A stretch of DNA of 64,000 bases from the NCBI RefSeq assembly GCF_009651005.1, contig NZ_WHVW01000013.1:26218-90217 (forward strand), read 5' to 3'. A program made the position numbers and the translations under genes. The stretch is from Sporosarcina obsidiansis (lineage in GTDB: Bacteria; Bacillota; Bacilli; Bacillales_A; Planococcaceae). The notes below the pieces were generated by a model. It saw only the letters and a list, made by a program, of their open reading frames with translations, was not told the origin of the DNA and did no database searches. This document shows, piece after piece, positions 17,209-26,365 of the stretch. How positions within the stretch are numbered: the first letter of the stretch is position 1; every line of letters starts with the position of its first letter.

Positions 17209-18096
17209 TTATTTTTGAATAAATTGTTGTGTCCAGTAATTACCGTTTGCATCATATCCGATACCGATATGCGTGAATCCTGGAGTCAGGATATTTTTTC
17301 TGTGGCCTTCAGAGTTCATCCAAGCGGTCACTACTTCTTGAGCAGTCCGCTGACCCATCGCAATGTTTTCAGCCGCTGCACGGTATGTAATGCCATTCAT
17401 CTTCATTTGATCAAATGGTGAACCATACGTAGGGCTTGTGTGTGAAAAATAATTATTTTTCGCCATGTCTGCTGACTTTTGTTTTGCAGATTTTTGTAGA
17501 GCTGTGTCAAATTGCAATGGCTTCAAGCCTGCTTTTGCACGTTCTGCATTTGTTAAGTCTAATACCGCTTGCTCTACTGCAGATACATTTGCATCGGTTG
17601 CTGGCTGTTGTGGTTTTTCAGCTGTTGGCGGTGTAGTAGGCTGTTGTGGTTCTTCAGTTGGCGTGCTTGGTTGTTGTGGCTTTTCCTCTGGCTTGCTCGG
17701 CTGTTCAGGTTTTTCTTCTGGCTTACTAGGTTGTTGTGGCTTTTCCTCTGGCTTGTTCGGTTGTTCAGGTTTTTCTTCTGGCTTACTAGGTTGTTGTGGC
17801 TTTTCCTCTGGCTTGTTCGGTTGTTCAGGTTTTTCTACCGGCTTACTCGGTTGTTCTGGCTTTTCTTCTGGCTTGTTCGGCTGTTCAGGCTTTTCAACCG
17901 GCTTGTTTGGTAGGTTTTCCAGAATGAAACTGTATTTTTTCCAGATATAATTGAATAGATCCGGGTTTTGGTTGTGGAGTACATTCCACTTATACGTATG
18001 GCTAGTTTGCGTCGTGTCGATCGTGCTTGCCTCCGCCGAATGGTTGGGCAATAAAATAGCTGAGCTTAATAAGATGATTGATAATGGTTTTTTCAT
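17209..18096 (-). CDS. Secreted CAP-domain (SCP/YkwD-like) protein with Pro-rich repeat stalk
   Basis: 295 residues: Sec signal peptide (MKKPLSIILLSSAILL..., cleavage near AEA-ST), a short region, then about 95 residues of EKPEQPNKPE/EKPQQPSKPE repeats forming an extended wall-spanning stalk, and a C-terminal CAP domain with QKSADMAKNNYFSHTSP, AAENIAMG and NILTPGFTHIGIGYD. CAP (PF00188) proteins are widespread in spore-former secretomes; enzymatic role is unsettled. Start ATG 18096 follows GAGGAGGT; the 27 upstream codons of the frame are discarded. No sortase signal is present, so it is either released or retained by wall binding. Confidence 0.9.
   Translation of the reverse strand: MKKPLSIILLSSAILLPNHSAEASTIDTTQTSHTYKWNVLHNQNPDLFNYIWKKYSFILENLPNKPVEKPEQPNKPEEKPEQPSKPVEKPEQPNKPEEKPQQPSKPEEKPEQPNKPEEKPQQPSKPEEKPEQPSKPEEKPQQPSTPTEEPQQPTTPPTAEKPQQPATDANVSAVEQAVLDLTNAERAKAGLKPLQFDTALQKSAKQKSADMAKNNYFSHTSPTYGSPFDQMKMNGITYRAAAENIAMGQRTAQEVVTAWMNSEGHRKNILTPGFTHIGIGYDANGNYWTQQFIQK
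17641..17910. repeat. 60-bp tandem coding repeats in the CAP gene
   Basis: Units at 17701-17760 and 17761-17820 are identical but for one base; 17641-17700, 17821-17880 and 17881-17910 are diverged. Each 60 bp encodes two ten-residue Pro/Glu/Lys/Gln motifs. Copy number is prone to slippage. Recent duplication of the identical pair is likely. Confidence 0.9.
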
Positions 18097-18275
18097 CTCT
18101 GTACCTCCTCTTCTACGCATCCAATCATAACGTTTTAGAAAAGGAGAAAATGTGACGAAAATTACCAGTCTATCCAATCCAATCTACAAACCTATCAGAT
18201 TAGAGGGTCAGCTTCCTTTCATTTAGCAATATTCCCCTTCCATGAAGACTATTGGTAGTGAAAAGGTATTGACAA

Positions 18276-19178
18276 CTACTGTGGAGAGGGATATTCGATG
18301 TTTGAAATTTGCTCTCCTATGATGACTACTTTCGAAGGGATTTGCATATATTCAGGAATCCAATTGACCATCCCATAGGCATATTGAAAAAGATGTGAGT
18401 ATCTGGAACCTTCTAATTGAATATATCCTTTCATCCGATACACGGTGTCAGGTAGTGAACGCACCCACTCCTCAAAATGATCTTGATTTATCGGCTGATC
18501 AAATGTTAGTACCTTCGAAGCCAGTGGTAACCCCCTACCCGTACTCACAGCTTGTGTAGGAGCAGAAGCTGCATCGACCATCTTCTCTAGATAGCTAAAA
18601 TCCATTTTCGCATTCGTTGTCTGTACAAGAGGCGCAAAGCTATTGAATTGCGTCACTTGCATCGTGACGAATGCCAATTGGTCAGCTGTTAATAAATCTA
18701 CTTTGTTCAACAGCATAAAATGGGCATGTCGAACTTGTTCTAAGAAAAGTGCAAGCATCCGAGGTGAGAGCTTGTCTCGGTCTATCCAACGCTTGGCATC
18801 TACGACAGTGACGATCCCTTTCACGGTTAATTGATCTGCGAATAAAGGGGAATAGACCGCGTCTAATGCTTCTACAGGATGCGCGGCCCCAGTCGTTTCG
18901 ATAAATAGGACATCGATGTGCGGATAGTCTGCTAATAAGCTTTGTAGTTGCGCTTCCGTTGATTCAGCACCTGTGCAACAGATGCAGCCATTCAATAACT
19001 CTTTTAACGGCACGTCGCCAGCTTCTTCTACTAGTTGGCTATCTATATTGAGTTCACCAAATTCGTTCATTAGAACAGCTGGTTGTCTACCTGATTTATT
19101 TACTTGGTCAATTAATTGGACGAGTAAGGAAGTTTTCCCACTTCCGAGAAAACCGCTTACTAAATATACATCGATCAT
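18276..19178 (-). CDS. COG0523 (CobW/YjiA/YciC-like) G3E GTPase, predicted metallochaperone
   Basis: 300 residues. N-terminal P-loop GFLGSGKTS (9-17), Switch I with NEFGELNIDS, the metal-binding GCICC motif (about 64-68), FIETTGAAHP, and the guanine-binding LLNKVDLL. The C-terminal part (about 215-290) is a small CobW-C domain. Members insert or deliver Zn, Co, Ni or Fe using GTP; the Zur-regulated zinc branch (ZagA/YciC) is one possibility, but no Zur box is obvious in the 80-bp upstream region. Stands alone between the ctp gene terminator and a 180-bp spacer. Confidence 0.88.
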   Translation of the reverse strand: MIDVYLVSGFLGSGKTSLLVQLIDQVNKSGRQPAVLMNEFGELNIDSQLVEEAGDVPLKELLNGCICCTGAESTEAQLQSLLADYPHIDVLFIETTGAAHPVEALDAVYSPLFADQLTVKGIVTVVDAKRWIDRDKLSPRMLALFLEQVRHAHFMLLNKVDLLTADQLAFVTMQVTQFNSFAPLVQTTNAKMDFSYLEKMVDAASAPTQAVSTGRGLPLASKVLTFDQPINQDHFEEWVRSLPDTVYRMKGYIQLEGSRYSHLFQYAYGMVNWIPEYMQIPSKVVIIGEQISNIEYPSPQ

Positions 19179-19200
19179 ACATCTCTATCCTTTCTTATAG

Positions 19201-19240
19201 AAGAAACGCGTCCAAGCTCACTGTGCTGGACGCGTCTTCT
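19201..19240 (-). terminator. Intrinsic terminator of the ctp-type protease gene
   Basis: Minus strand GACGCGTCCA / TTGGACGCGTT stem, then TCTTCT, 25 bases after the stop. Confidence 0.75.
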
Positions 19241-19262
19241 TGTCCGTATCGAACGGAACTAG

Positions 19263-20762
19263 TTATGAGTTGATTTCTTTTAAGACGACCTCTTTCGCTT
19301 TCAACAATTGCGGATCATCTTTTTTCATTTTATCACGTAATTTTTGCATTAAGCCGATCGTTGTATCTCCAGACAACACACCGGTTTGTTCGAGTGACAA
19401 ATCTTTCTGTAACGTTTTGACGGCTTGTGCCGTATTTTTGTCATACAGCCCATCCGCTTCTCCTGGATCGTATCCTACCGCCTCTAACATCTCTTCAGCA
19501 GCTTGTACAGTTGGAGATACCATTCCTTCCTTCATTTCTTCTGATGAATCCAAAAACGGAAGCGTTGCATAGGAAGGATATGGCACTTTGACGTCTGGCT
19601 CAATTCCTTTTTTATGGATCCAGTTGCCGTTTGGCGTCAACCACTTAGCGGTAGTCAATTTCAGATTGGAACCATCCTGCAGTTGCGTAGGTGTTTGTAC
19701 GGTTCCTTTTCCAAAGGTTTTGACTCCGACAATCGGAATTTTTGCTGACTCTTTGAGAGCGCCTGCTAAAATTTCTGAGGCAGATGCACTGCCATCGTCC
19801 ACGATCAACGCAACTGGCACATTTACTTTCTGACCATTCGATGCTGGATACACTTCAGCTGGACGGCCTTTTTCTTGCGTTTGAAATAACGCTTTTCCTT
19901 CTTCTACAAATAGATCAGAAATATCGATGGCACCACTCAGGATGCCTCCTGGATTTTGGCGTACATCAATTAGGACACCTTTCATCCCTTTTTCTGTCAT
20001 TTCATTTAAAGCGTCCAGTAATTCCGTATACGTATTTTCTGAGAAGGAGGTAATATTAATATGCGCGATTTTATCATCCAACATTTCGGCATACACGGTA
20101 TGGATTGGTATGACGTCACGTACAATTTTGACATCGAACGGTTCTTCACGTGTCCCTCGTCGAATCGATAACGTGACCGTTGAGCCTTTTTCTCCCCGAA
20201 TTAACAGGACCGCTTCCGAGGAAGACATACCATGGATGCTTTTTCCATCTACAGCTAAAATCGTGTCATTCGGTAAGAGCCCTACTTTTTCAGCAGGTGA
20301 ATTTTTAATAGGAGATACGACACTTATATAGCCATTGGACTCTTGAATTTCCGCACCGATTCCTTCAAAACTTGACGAAATACTTTCATTGAGTTGTTTT
20401 GCTTCTTTCTCATTTAAATAGTCCGAATACGGATCACCGAGCGCGTCGACCATACCATTGATGGCACCATCTATGACAACTTGGTCGTCCACTTCATCAA
20501 AATAACTTTGTTTTAGTTGATCATATGCATCGAAAAGTTTATTGAATTCTTTCCGTTCTATTCCCACTTGCTGAGGTTTAACAACTTCTACGACTTTTTC
20601 ATCACCGACTGTTAGTGTGAAGAATGTGACCGCTGCTGTCGCCAGCACAAGGGCAAAGATGAGCATGATCAACGAAAACGGCTTGATGCGGATATATCGA
20701 CTCGGTTCCGGCTTTTTTTCTGGTTCTAACTCCCCGTTTTCATGAGCATCTTTTTCGTCCAT
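19263..20762 (-). CDS. S41 family C-terminal processing peptidase (CtpA/CtpB-like)
   Basis: 499 residues: acidic cytoplasmic tail, one membrane anchor (about 29-51), PDZ domain (about 128-205), S41 protease domain, and a C-terminal PG_binding_1 domain (about 425-485). The catalytic dyad is visible as Ser327 in DDGSASASE and Lys352 in FGKGTVQ, 25 residues apart as in B. subtilis CtpB. CtpB cleaves SpoIVFA in sporulation, CtpA acts on cell-wall regulators; which one this is cannot be decided, since both have the same architecture. Anchored with the protease outside. Downstream of deoD, separated by a terminator. Confidence 0.93.
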   Translation of the reverse strand: MDEKDAHENGELEPEKKPEPSRYIRIKPFSLIMLIFALVLATAAVTFFTLTVGDEKVVEVVKPQQVGIERKEFNKLFDAYDQLKQSYFDEVDDQVVIDGAINGMVDALGDPYSDYLNEKEAKQLNESISSSFEGIGAEIQESNGYISVVSPIKNSPAEKVGLLPNDTILAVDGKSIHGMSSSEAVLLIRGEKGSTVTLSIRRGTREEPFDVKIVRDVIPIHTVYAEMLDDKIAHINITSFSENTYTELLDALNEMTEKGMKGVLIDVRQNPGGILSGAIDISDLFVEEGKALFQTQEKGRPAEVYPASNGQKVNVPVALIVDDGSASASEILAGALKESAKIPIVGVKTFGKGTVQTPTQLQDGSNLKLTTAKWLTPNGNWIHKKGIEPDVKVPYPSYATLPFLDSSEEMKEGMVSPTVQAAEEMLEAVGYDPGEADGLYDKNTAQAVKTLQKDLSLEQTGVLSGDTTIGLMQKLRDKMKKDDPQLLKAKEVVLKEINS

Positions 20763-20792
20763 CGTCTTCCCTACTTTCTAAACTCCCATGAA

Positions 20793-20817
20793 AAGAACCG
20801 CTACCAAGAGCGGTCTT
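20793..20817 (-). terminator. Intrinsic terminator of deoD
   Basis: Minus strand GACCGCT-cttggt-AGCGGTTC followed by TTTTC; about 75 bases after the deoD stop. Confidence 0.65.
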
Positions 20818-20890
20818 CGTTCAAAGGTTCTCAATATACACCTATACCACTGATCGAAGTGTGTCATAGGTACTGAATTCGGTTTACTGC

Positions 20891-21595
20891 TTACTCAGCA
20901 ATCGCTGCTTCAAGTGCTACTTCGATCATATCATGGAATGTCGTTTGACGTTCCTCAGGCGTTGTGATTTCTCCAGTCAGGATATGATCACTAACAGTTA
21001 GGACAGCGAGTGCTTGACAGCCAAATCGTGCAGCCAATGTGTAGAGAGCTGCCGCTTCCATTTCAACTGCCAATACGCCATGACGAGCTAATTTCTCATG
21101 TTGTCCGTCTTCATTATAGAAGAAATCTTCTGTGTAGACATTCCCGACTTGCAAATGTAGACCTTTTTCCTTCCCTGCATTATATGCTTTTAATAATAAG
21201 TCAAAATCGGCAGTTGGCGCAAAACGAATTGGTCCGAACACCGTGTCGTTTAATGAAGAATTTGTCGTTGCGCTCTGAGCTAAGATGACGTCACGTACTT
21301 TAACGTCTTTTTGAATCGCGCCACAAGTCCCGACACGAATCAATTTTTTTACGTCAAATTCTTGCATCAATTCAGTGGTGTAAATGGAAATCGAAGGTAC
21401 ACCCATCCCCGTTCCTTGGACTGAAATCCGTTTTCCTTTATAGGTCCCTGTAAACCCAAACATATTACGGACTTCATTGTACTGAACTACGTCTTCTAAA
21501 AATGTTTCTGCGATGAACTTTGCGCGCAATGGATCTCCAGGTAGAAGAATCGTGTCTGCAATATCGCCCTTTTTTGCGTTAATATGTATACTCAT
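20891..21595 (-). CDS. deoD: Purine nucleoside phosphorylase, DeoD type
   Basis: 234 residues, the usual length of the hexameric bacterial enzyme. It phosphorolyses purine (deoxy)nucleosides to base and (deoxy)ribose-1-phosphate. Visible: [15 protein letters not shown] (phosphate site), [24 protein letters not shown] (ribose site Met-Glu), and LTVSDHI with the catalytic Asp. GAGGCTGAC precedes the start. It follows yozE at 78 bp with no terminator between, so read-through from the msr-side genes is possible. Confidence 0.96.
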   Translation of the reverse strand: MSIHINAKKGDIADTILLPGDPLRAKFIAETFLEDVVQYNEVRNMFGFTGTYKGKRISVQGTGMGVPSISIYTTELMQEFDVKKLIRVGTCGAIQKDVKVRDVILAQSATTNSSLNDTVFGPIRFAPTADFDLLLKAYNAGKEKGLHLQVGNVYTEDFFYNEDGQHEKLARHGVLAVEMEAAALYTLAARFGCQALAVLTVSDHILTGEITTPEERQTTFHDMIEVALEAAIAE

Positions 21596-21673
21596 GTGTA
21601 CGTCAGCCTCACTTCACTATTTTAGTTTTATCATACAGCGAATACGGGCGAGATGCAATGAAGACCTCGCTCC

Positions 21674-21898
21674 TTATCTACTGCATACATCTTCATAGAT
21701 CGCATACAGTTCATCAAATGTGATGGAACCCAAATCGTCATCTGCTTGATCTTCCACATAACGTGACAACGTATCGAATTCTTCTTCATTCTTTGGAAAA
21801 CTCGGATCGCGAAACATTTTTTCTGCAAATAGTGCTTTCTTATCGTCTTTACTGCCGCCACGATACCGTAGTGCAAAATGATAAAAGGATCGATCCAT
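21674..21898 (-). CDS. yozE: YozE family protein (UPF0346)
   Basis: 74 residues, MDRSFYHFALRYRGG... with DDKKALFAEKMFRDPSFPK and a helical C-terminus: the YozE/UPF0346 SAM-like helical family, whose function is unknown. GTG 21907, ATG 21904 and ATG 21898 are possible starts; AAGGAAGG favours ATG 21898. It lies 15 bp after msrB and probably belongs to the same transcript. Confidence 0.88.
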   Translation of the reverse strand: MDRSFYHFALRYRGGSKDDKKALFAEKMFRDPSFPKNEEEFDTLSRYVEDQADDDLGSITFDELYAIYEDVCSR

Positions 21899-21913
21899 CG
21901 TCATCACCTTCCT

Positions 21914-22339
21914 TTATTCGAATAAACCGACATATTCACCGTATCCTTCTTTCTCAAGATCAGAGACTGGAATAAAACGTAATGCCGCAGAATTGATACA
22001 ATAACGCAAGCCACCTTGATCAGCTGGTCCATCCGGGAACACATGTCCTAAATGCGAGTCGGCCGTTTTGCTGCGGACTTCTGTACGACGCATGCCGTGA
22101 CTTGTATCAAAATGCTCTGTCACTTCCTCAGATTCAATCGGTTTCGTAAAGCTTGGCCATCCACAACCCGCGTTGAATTTATCACGGGAACTGAATAGAG
22201 GTTTCCCTGATACGATATCGACATAAAGCCCGTCTTCAAAATGCGCATCAAACTCATTTTGAAACGGTGGTTCGGTACCACTTTCCTGCGTGACGTAATA
22301 CTGCATGTCCGTCAAGCGGTTTTTCAAGTCATTTTTCAT
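21914..22339 (-). CDS. msrB: Peptide-methionine (R)-S-oxide reductase
   Basis: 141 residues. Repairs the R epimer of oxidised methionine in proteins. Motifs: CGWPSF (resolving-region Cys), [17 protein letters not shown], and the catalytic Cys in [13 protein letters not shown]. The two CxxC pairs that bind zinc in many MsrB proteins are absent ([10 protein letters not shown] where Cys would be), as in other zinc-free Bacillus types. Overlaps the end of msrA by 11 bases, implying translational coupling. Confidence 0.95.
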   Translation of the reverse strand: MKNDLKNRLTDMQYYVTQESGTEPPFQNEFDAHFEDGLYVDIVSGKPLFSSRDKFNAGCGWPSFTKPIESEEVTEHFDTSHGMRRTEVRSKTADSHLGHVFPDGPADQGGLRYCINSAALRFIPVSDLEKEGYGEYVGLFE

Positions 22340-22868
22340 AAGGATTGACCCCCCAATTCCGCTCTATAAATCCAGCCCGACCCGATCCTACGGTGTAGCG
22401 TTCGTAGTGGCCTGGATTCTTTTCGTAGTATTGCTGGTGATATTCTTCTGCTGGATAGAATGGATGTGCTGGTAAAATGTCCGTGACGATCGGCTTATCA
22501 AACTTTCCGCTTGCTTGTAGGTTACCTTTCGATTCTTGTGCTTCTATTTGCTGTTCTGGCGAATGAGTATAAATCGCGGACTTATAAGACTCTCCACGAT
22601 CATGGAACTGCCCACCTGCATCTGTAGGATCAATCACTTGCCAGAAAATATTCAGTAATTCCTTATAAGAAATGATTTCGTCATCAAATTCGATTTGTAC
22701 TGCTTCGCGATGACCCGTCGTGTTCGAACACACTTCTTCATACGTCGGATTCACTTTTGTTCCACCTGTGTAACCTGATGTCACAGAATGGACACCTTCA
22801 TAGAGATCAAACGGTTTGACCATACACCAAAAACACCCACCTGCGAATGTTGCAAATTGTTTTGCCAT
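22329..22868 (-). CDS. msrA: Peptide-methionine (S)-S-oxide reductase
   Basis: 179 residues, with the catalytic GGCFWCM near residues 10-16, [31 protein letters not shown], and [29 protein letters not shown], all diagnostic. Reduces S-methionine sulfoxide using thioredoxin. Upstream gene of the msrA-msrB pair; ribosome site GGAGGCAGGA lies close before ATG. Confidence 0.96.
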   Translation of the reverse strand: MAKQFATFAGGCFWCMVKPFDLYEGVHSVTSGYTGGTKVNPTYEEVCSNTTGHREAVQIEFDDEIISYKELLNIFWQVIDPTDAGGQFHDRGESYKSAIYTHSPEQQIEAQESKGNLQASGKFDKPIVTDILPAHPFYPAEEYHQQYYEKNPGHYERYTVGSGRAGFIERNWGVNPYEK

Positions 22869-22881
22869 ACTTCCTGCCTCC

Positions 22882-23457
22882 TTAATTTTTCGGAATTAAT
22901 ACTTCCAATATAATCTCGTCTTTAGCCAAATTTATGTTCTTTGCTTTCACTTGGATATCACCGGATACCGGCAAATCCTGTAGATCAATGAAAATCTCTT
23001 CCTCTTTTGGTCGCACAATCATCCATGAAGGAAACTCCACTGAGTTTTTTAACAACTTTAACACAGTAGAAGGTGGAATATTTAATTGCCCTAATTCCAT
23101 AGACGATTGTTTCAGGATTAAGTTTCCATCTTCCTGCACAATCGGATCGAAATGCATTTCAAATGGCAACGTGTAGGAAAACACGGTGAGTTCAGAAGTA
23201 AGGACTACATCCTCCCGCATTTCTAACTCGACAGGTAACGCATTGCCTTTCATCGCTTTTCGTATGTACGTATTCGCGATCCCTTCAAAATTTTCCTTCG
23301 TCGTATTCAACGCAAGTGAATAGGTCTCTTTTGTGGAAGGGTTTGATTTAGGAAGAGGAGGTGAAGACGTCGTGCTGCCGATCAACAAAATAAGGCCGAC
23401 TAGCGATGCGGCAAGTAATCCCGCAAGGCTGAAAAATGCGATTTTCCAATAATTCAT
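22882..23457 (-). CDS. ypmS: YpmS family membrane-anchored protein
   Basis: 191 residues. One N-terminal membrane helix (about 4-27) followed by an extracellular mostly-beta domain (DUF2140/YpmS) with TVFSYTLPFEMHFDPIVQEDGNLILK and a repeated LPVSGDIQVKAKNINL pattern. Function unknown in the family. Start ATG 23457 follows GAGAGGAG; the longer frame would overlap ypmR more. Neighbours ypmR and msrA match the B. subtilis ypmR-ypmS-msr order. Confidence 0.85.
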   Translation of the reverse strand: MNYWKIAFFSLAGLLAASLVGLILLIGSTTSSPPLPKSNPSTKETYSLALNTTKENFEGIANTYIRKAMKGNALPVELEMREDVVLTSELTVFSYTLPFEMHFDPIVQEDGNLILKQSSMELGQLNIPPSTVLKLLKNSVEFPSWMIVRPKEEEIFIDLQDLPVSGDIQVKAKNINLAKDEIILEVLIPKN

Positions 23458-23470
23458 GGGTACTCTCCTC

Positions 23471-24274
23471 TCACTCCACTTCCAGCTCAATAGCAGAACA
23501 ACTTTTCATTTCATCTACAAATCGTTTCGCCATCCAATCATAGCCTTTGCTGTTTGGATGAAAAAAGTCTGTGTGATAAACCATATTTGTATTCGAATTA
23601 AATAAATCTTTTACAGGTACAAAACAAGCCATGCCGTCTTTTTCGACTTGTTCTTCCAGTGAAGCGTTCCAATCATTCACAATGACTTCAAATTCCTCCA
23701 CTTCGTCCGTGACGACTGAAAAGGGATTGTATAAGCCTGCGACAACGATTGGCGCGTTCGGATTGAGCAATCGAACTAACTGGAACAATTCGTCCATTCT
23801 GTTTTCAAATTTGCCCAGTTCCTTATAAAAATCGGAAAGTTTCATCTTCAAAAAGTTTCCTTTGACCACCTTCATTAAATCGTTGCCGCCAATTGTTAGC
23901 ACAATATAATCAGCTTGCACAATGGCTTCTTGTACTTCGGCATCCTCTAGCTGATCGAGTAATTGATCACTTCGCCGTCCTCGTTTTGCCAAATTCACGG
24001 CATCTACTTCCCGAATGCCTTTCCATTGTTCCATGTCCGTCGTCAAGCGTCCGAAGTACCCGCCTTCTTTCCGTTCATCTCCTACCCCTTGTGTCAATGA
24101 ATCCCCTAGTCCTACTACATTTACACGCTTAGGAACAAAGTATTCGGGAATTGAAAAAGGTTCAAAGAGAACAGGTTCCCGTTCGGACAATGTCGTGTCT
24201 TTTAGGCTAAATGGTGTTTGGCATCCTGATAAGAACAATGAGAAGACGAACAACAGCAAAACCATTCTTCTCAT
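23471..24274 (-). CDS. ypmR: SGNH/GDSL hydrolase lipoprotein (YpmR-like)
   Basis: 267 residues. Lipobox LSGC (Cys18) anchors it outside the membrane. GDSL-type catalytic blocks are complete: block I VVGLGDSLTQG with Ser, block III TIGGNDLMK, and block V DFFHPNSKGYDWMA with Asp and His. Predicted esterase, lipase or acetylhydrolase acting on the envelope; substrate unknown. Ribosome site GGGGAAGG precedes ATG. 13 bp upstream of ypmS and 17 bp downstream of degV, so all three are probably one operon. Confidence 0.88.
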   Translation of the reverse strand: MRRMVLLLFVFSLFLSGCQTPFSLKDTTLSEREPVLFEPFSIPEYFVPKRVNVVGLGDSLTQGVGDERKEGGYFGRLTTDMEQWKGIREVDAVNLAKRGRRSDQLLDQLEDAEVQEAIVQADYIVLTIGGNDLMKVVKGNFLKMKLSDFYKELGKFENRMDELFQLVRLLNPNAPIVVAGLYNPFSVVTDEVEEFEVIVNDWNASLEEQVEKDGMACFVPVKDLFNSNTNMVYHTDFFHPNSKGYDWMAKRFVDEMKSCSAIELEVE

Positions 24275-24291
24275 AAACTCTACCTTCCCCT

Positions 24292-25143
24292 TTAATTTTG
24301 GTAGTTTTCATCTGTGTAAAACATAAAACCAATCGCGCCTTCCCCTGTATGCGTACTGACGATTGGCGTCGTAAACGTTAATTTTACTTGTATGCCCATT
24401 TCTTCAATCCGTGCTTTTAAAGGTTCTGCCATTGCCAGTCCATTGGCATGCGCAATCCCCACACTACGAATTACTTTCCCTGCTGTCTCTTTTTTAAACT
24501 CGTTCAATAGATAGGTAACGACTTGCTTATGACTACGTACTTTTGCGACAGGTGTATAGACGCCATCTTTTAAGGTAGCAATGGGTTTAATATTCATCAA
24601 GGAACCGAACATCGCCTTCCCCTTGCCGATGCGTCCACCTTTTACTAGATTATCCAGTACGTCGACCACTACATATAGTGAAGAACGTTTACGAACACTA
24701 TCTAGCTCACTGACAATTTCTTGTACAGACTTTCCTTCTTCCACTAGACGACAAGCTTCTAGCACTTGAAACGTCAGTGCATGGGAAATGTACATGGAAT
24801 CAACTACTGTCACATCAGAAGAGGACGCCTGTGCTGCTGTTTGTGCGGATTTCACCGTGCCACTCATTCCGCCTGTCATATGGATCGATAGAACGGATGA
24901 ACCATCTGCTCCTAATTCATCATATAATTTTTGAAAGACCCCAACAGCGGGCTGTGAACTTTTCGGCAGTTCTTTTGATTCCCGCATGAGATCGAGAAAT
25001 TGTTCAGGGTGGAGGTCTACTCCATCTACATAGGATTTTTCATTAATTTGAATAGTGAGTGGAACGACATGGATTTTATATTGTTCGATCAATTCTTGTG
25101 TAAGATCTGCTGTTGAATCCGTGACAATGTGTATTTTTTTCAT
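24292..25143 (-). CDS. degV: DegV family fatty-acid-binding protein
   Basis: 283 residues, soluble. HIVTDSTADLTQELIEQYKIHVVPL, the LPKSSQPAVG loop and IHMTGGMSGT are the DegV/FakB fatty-acid-binding signature. FakB-type proteins present exogenous fatty acids to the kinase FakA for phosphorylation and membrane incorporation; the conserved Thr/Ser in STADLT and SGT contact the carboxylate. First gene of the degV-ypmR-ypmS group, with a divergent hemolysin III gene upstream. Confidence 0.92.
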   Translation of the reverse strand: MKKIHIVTDSTADLTQELIEQYKIHVVPLTIQINEKSYVDGVDLHPEQFLDLMRESKELPKSSQPAVGVFQKLYDELGADGSSVLSIHMTGGMSGTVKSAQTAAQASSSDVTVVDSMYISHALTFQVLEACRLVEEGKSVQEIVSELDSVRKRSSLYVVVDVLDNLVKGGRIGKGKAMFGSLMNIKPIATLKDGVYTPVAKVRSHKQVVTYLLNEFKKETAGKVIRSVGIAHANGLAMAEPLKARIEEMGIQVKLTFTTPIVSTHTGEGAIGFMFYTDENYQN

Positions 25144-25225
25144 GGGTATGGTCTCCTTCGCGTGCTGTGAAATGCGATTTTTTGTTCATTTATTGCTATA
25201 GTAGTGGTTGAGGAGGTGTTCTCAT

Positions 25226-25861
25226 ATGTTCGATGCATTTGATTTTAAGAATCTGTCCGAAGAACGCTGGAACGCGATCACCCATGCCATTGGCTTCCTG
25301 CTAAGTATACCTGCGCTCGTTTACTTGATCTTAGCAGGTGTAGAACATGGCACAGCAATAGCGGTCGTTAGCTTTACGATTTTTGGAGTTTCTATGCTAC
25401 TGCTTTTTTTAATGAGTACGTTATTACATAGTATGCCCATTAAAGTAAAAGAGTTTTTCTCTATTTTGGACCACTCCGCCATCTATGTCCTAATTGCGGG
25501 CACCTACACACCTTTTTTGCTTGTAACGTTAAAGGGAGCTCTCGGTTGGACATTATTTGGTATCATTTGGGGCCTTACCATACTAGGGATTTTGTTTAAA
25601 ATCTTTTTTATACACCGTTTTGAAAAAGTGTCTCTGGCTCTCTATATCGTCATGGGCTGGCTAATCGTTATTGCGATTAAGCCGTTGTATGAACAACTTC
25701 CACAAGCCGGTTTTTGGTTACTCGTGCTAGGTGGAGTCTTTTACACGTTCGGCTCAATTTTTTATATGTGGCGGCGCTTGCCGTACAATCATGCGATTTG
25801 GCACTTGTTTGTCATCGCCGGCAGCGCAGCCATGTATTTTAGCGTCCTTCTGTATGTATGA
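25226..25861 (+). CDS. yplQ: Hemolysin III family / PAQR membrane protein (YplQ-like)
   Basis: 211 residues, seven predicted membrane helices. EERWNAITHAIGF near the N-terminus, LDHSAIYVLIAGTYTPFLL in the middle and HAIWHLFVIAGSAAMYF at the end carry the conserved Ser/Asp and three His of the PAQR superfamily metal site. Named for hemolysin III; probably a membrane-embedded hydrolase (ceramidase-like) in the wider superfamily, but bacterial function is unknown. Start ATG 25226 follows GAGGAGGTG. The 3' end is convergent with dfrA. Confidence 0.88.
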   Translation: MFDAFDFKNLSEERWNAITHAIGFLLSIPALVYLILAGVEHGTAIAVVSFTIFGVSMLLLFLMSTLLHSMPIKVKEFFSILDHSAIYVLIAGTYTPFLLVTLKGALGWTLFGIIWGLTILGILFKIFFIHRFEKVSLALYIVMGWLIVIAIKPLYEQLPQAGFWLLVLGGVFYTFGSIFYMWRRLPYNHAIWHLFVIAGSAAMYFSVLLYV

Positions 25862-25881
25862 GAAGGACGCTATTCTTTTTT
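25841..25881. terminator. Terminator embedded in two convergent gene ends
   Basis: Perfect 10-bp stem AGCGTCCTTC (25841-25850) / GAAGGACGCT (25862-25871). The left arm encodes the last codons of the hemolysin III gene, whose stop lies in the loop; the right arm overlaps the dfrA stop codon. Plus strand continues ATTCTTTTTT. Confidence 0.85.
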
Positions 25882-26352
25882 GTCCCAAATTTGATAAACA
25901 TACGGTGTGCCGTCTTGCGCATAGTGTGTGTCGGACTCGCTCGTTAACTTCCAACCCTCTCCATATTCCGGAAAAAAGGTATCGCCAGGATAGGATTTTT
26001 CAATCACCGTAATATACAGTCGATCGGCAACATCCAGTGACATCTCGAAAATCTGAGCACCGCCAATAATCATCACTTCTTCTGCATATTCTTCAGCGAT
26101 CTGTATGGCTCTTTGTAGATCATGCACAACCGTAACACCTGCTGCTTCATAAGAGGGGTTGCGTGTAATAATAATGTTTAAGCGTCCAGGTAACGGGCGC
26201 CCAATCGATTCGAATGTTTTACGTCCCATTACGACGGCTTTTCCCATCGTCATCTTTTTAAAATAAGCCAGTTCTTCGGGGATATGCCATGGCATTTGGT
26301 TGTCTACCCCGATCACACGATGTAGATCATGAGCTACTAGTAGTGAAATCAA
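25870..26352 (-). CDS. dfrA: Dihydrofolate reductase
   Basis: 160 residues, normal bacterial DHFR length. It reduces dihydrofolate with NADPH, recycling the product of thymidylate synthase. Landmarks: VAHDLHRVIGVDNQMPWHIPEELAYFK (catalytic acid Glu in the PEEL stretch), VVMGRKTFESIGRPLPGR, and IIGGAQIFE. The start is TTG 26352, preceded by AAGGAGGAAG at good spacing; the longer frame reaching 26406 would overlap thyA. 13 bp downstream of thyA, one operon. Confidence 0.96.
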   Translation of the reverse strand: MISLLVAHDLHRVIGVDNQMPWHIPEELAYFKKMTMGKAVVMGRKTFESIGRPLPGRLNIIITRNPSYEAAGVTVVHDLQRAIQIAEEYAEEVMIIGGAQIFEMSLDVADRLYITVIEKSYPGDTFFPEYGEGWKLTSESDTHYAQDGTPYVYQIWDKKE

Positions 26353-26365
26353 ATGAACTTCCTCC

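Noticed and set aside
17641..17910. CRISPR-like regular repeats
   Set aside because: The repeats are contiguous without spacers and encode a proline-rich stalk.
17465..17950. Long plus-strand frame with repeated Cys-Cys-Gly-Phe motifs opposite the CAP gene
   Set aside because: It is the antisense reading of the Pro/Glu/Lys repeats; no ribosome site or promoter, and the minus-strand gene has signal peptide and CAP motifs.
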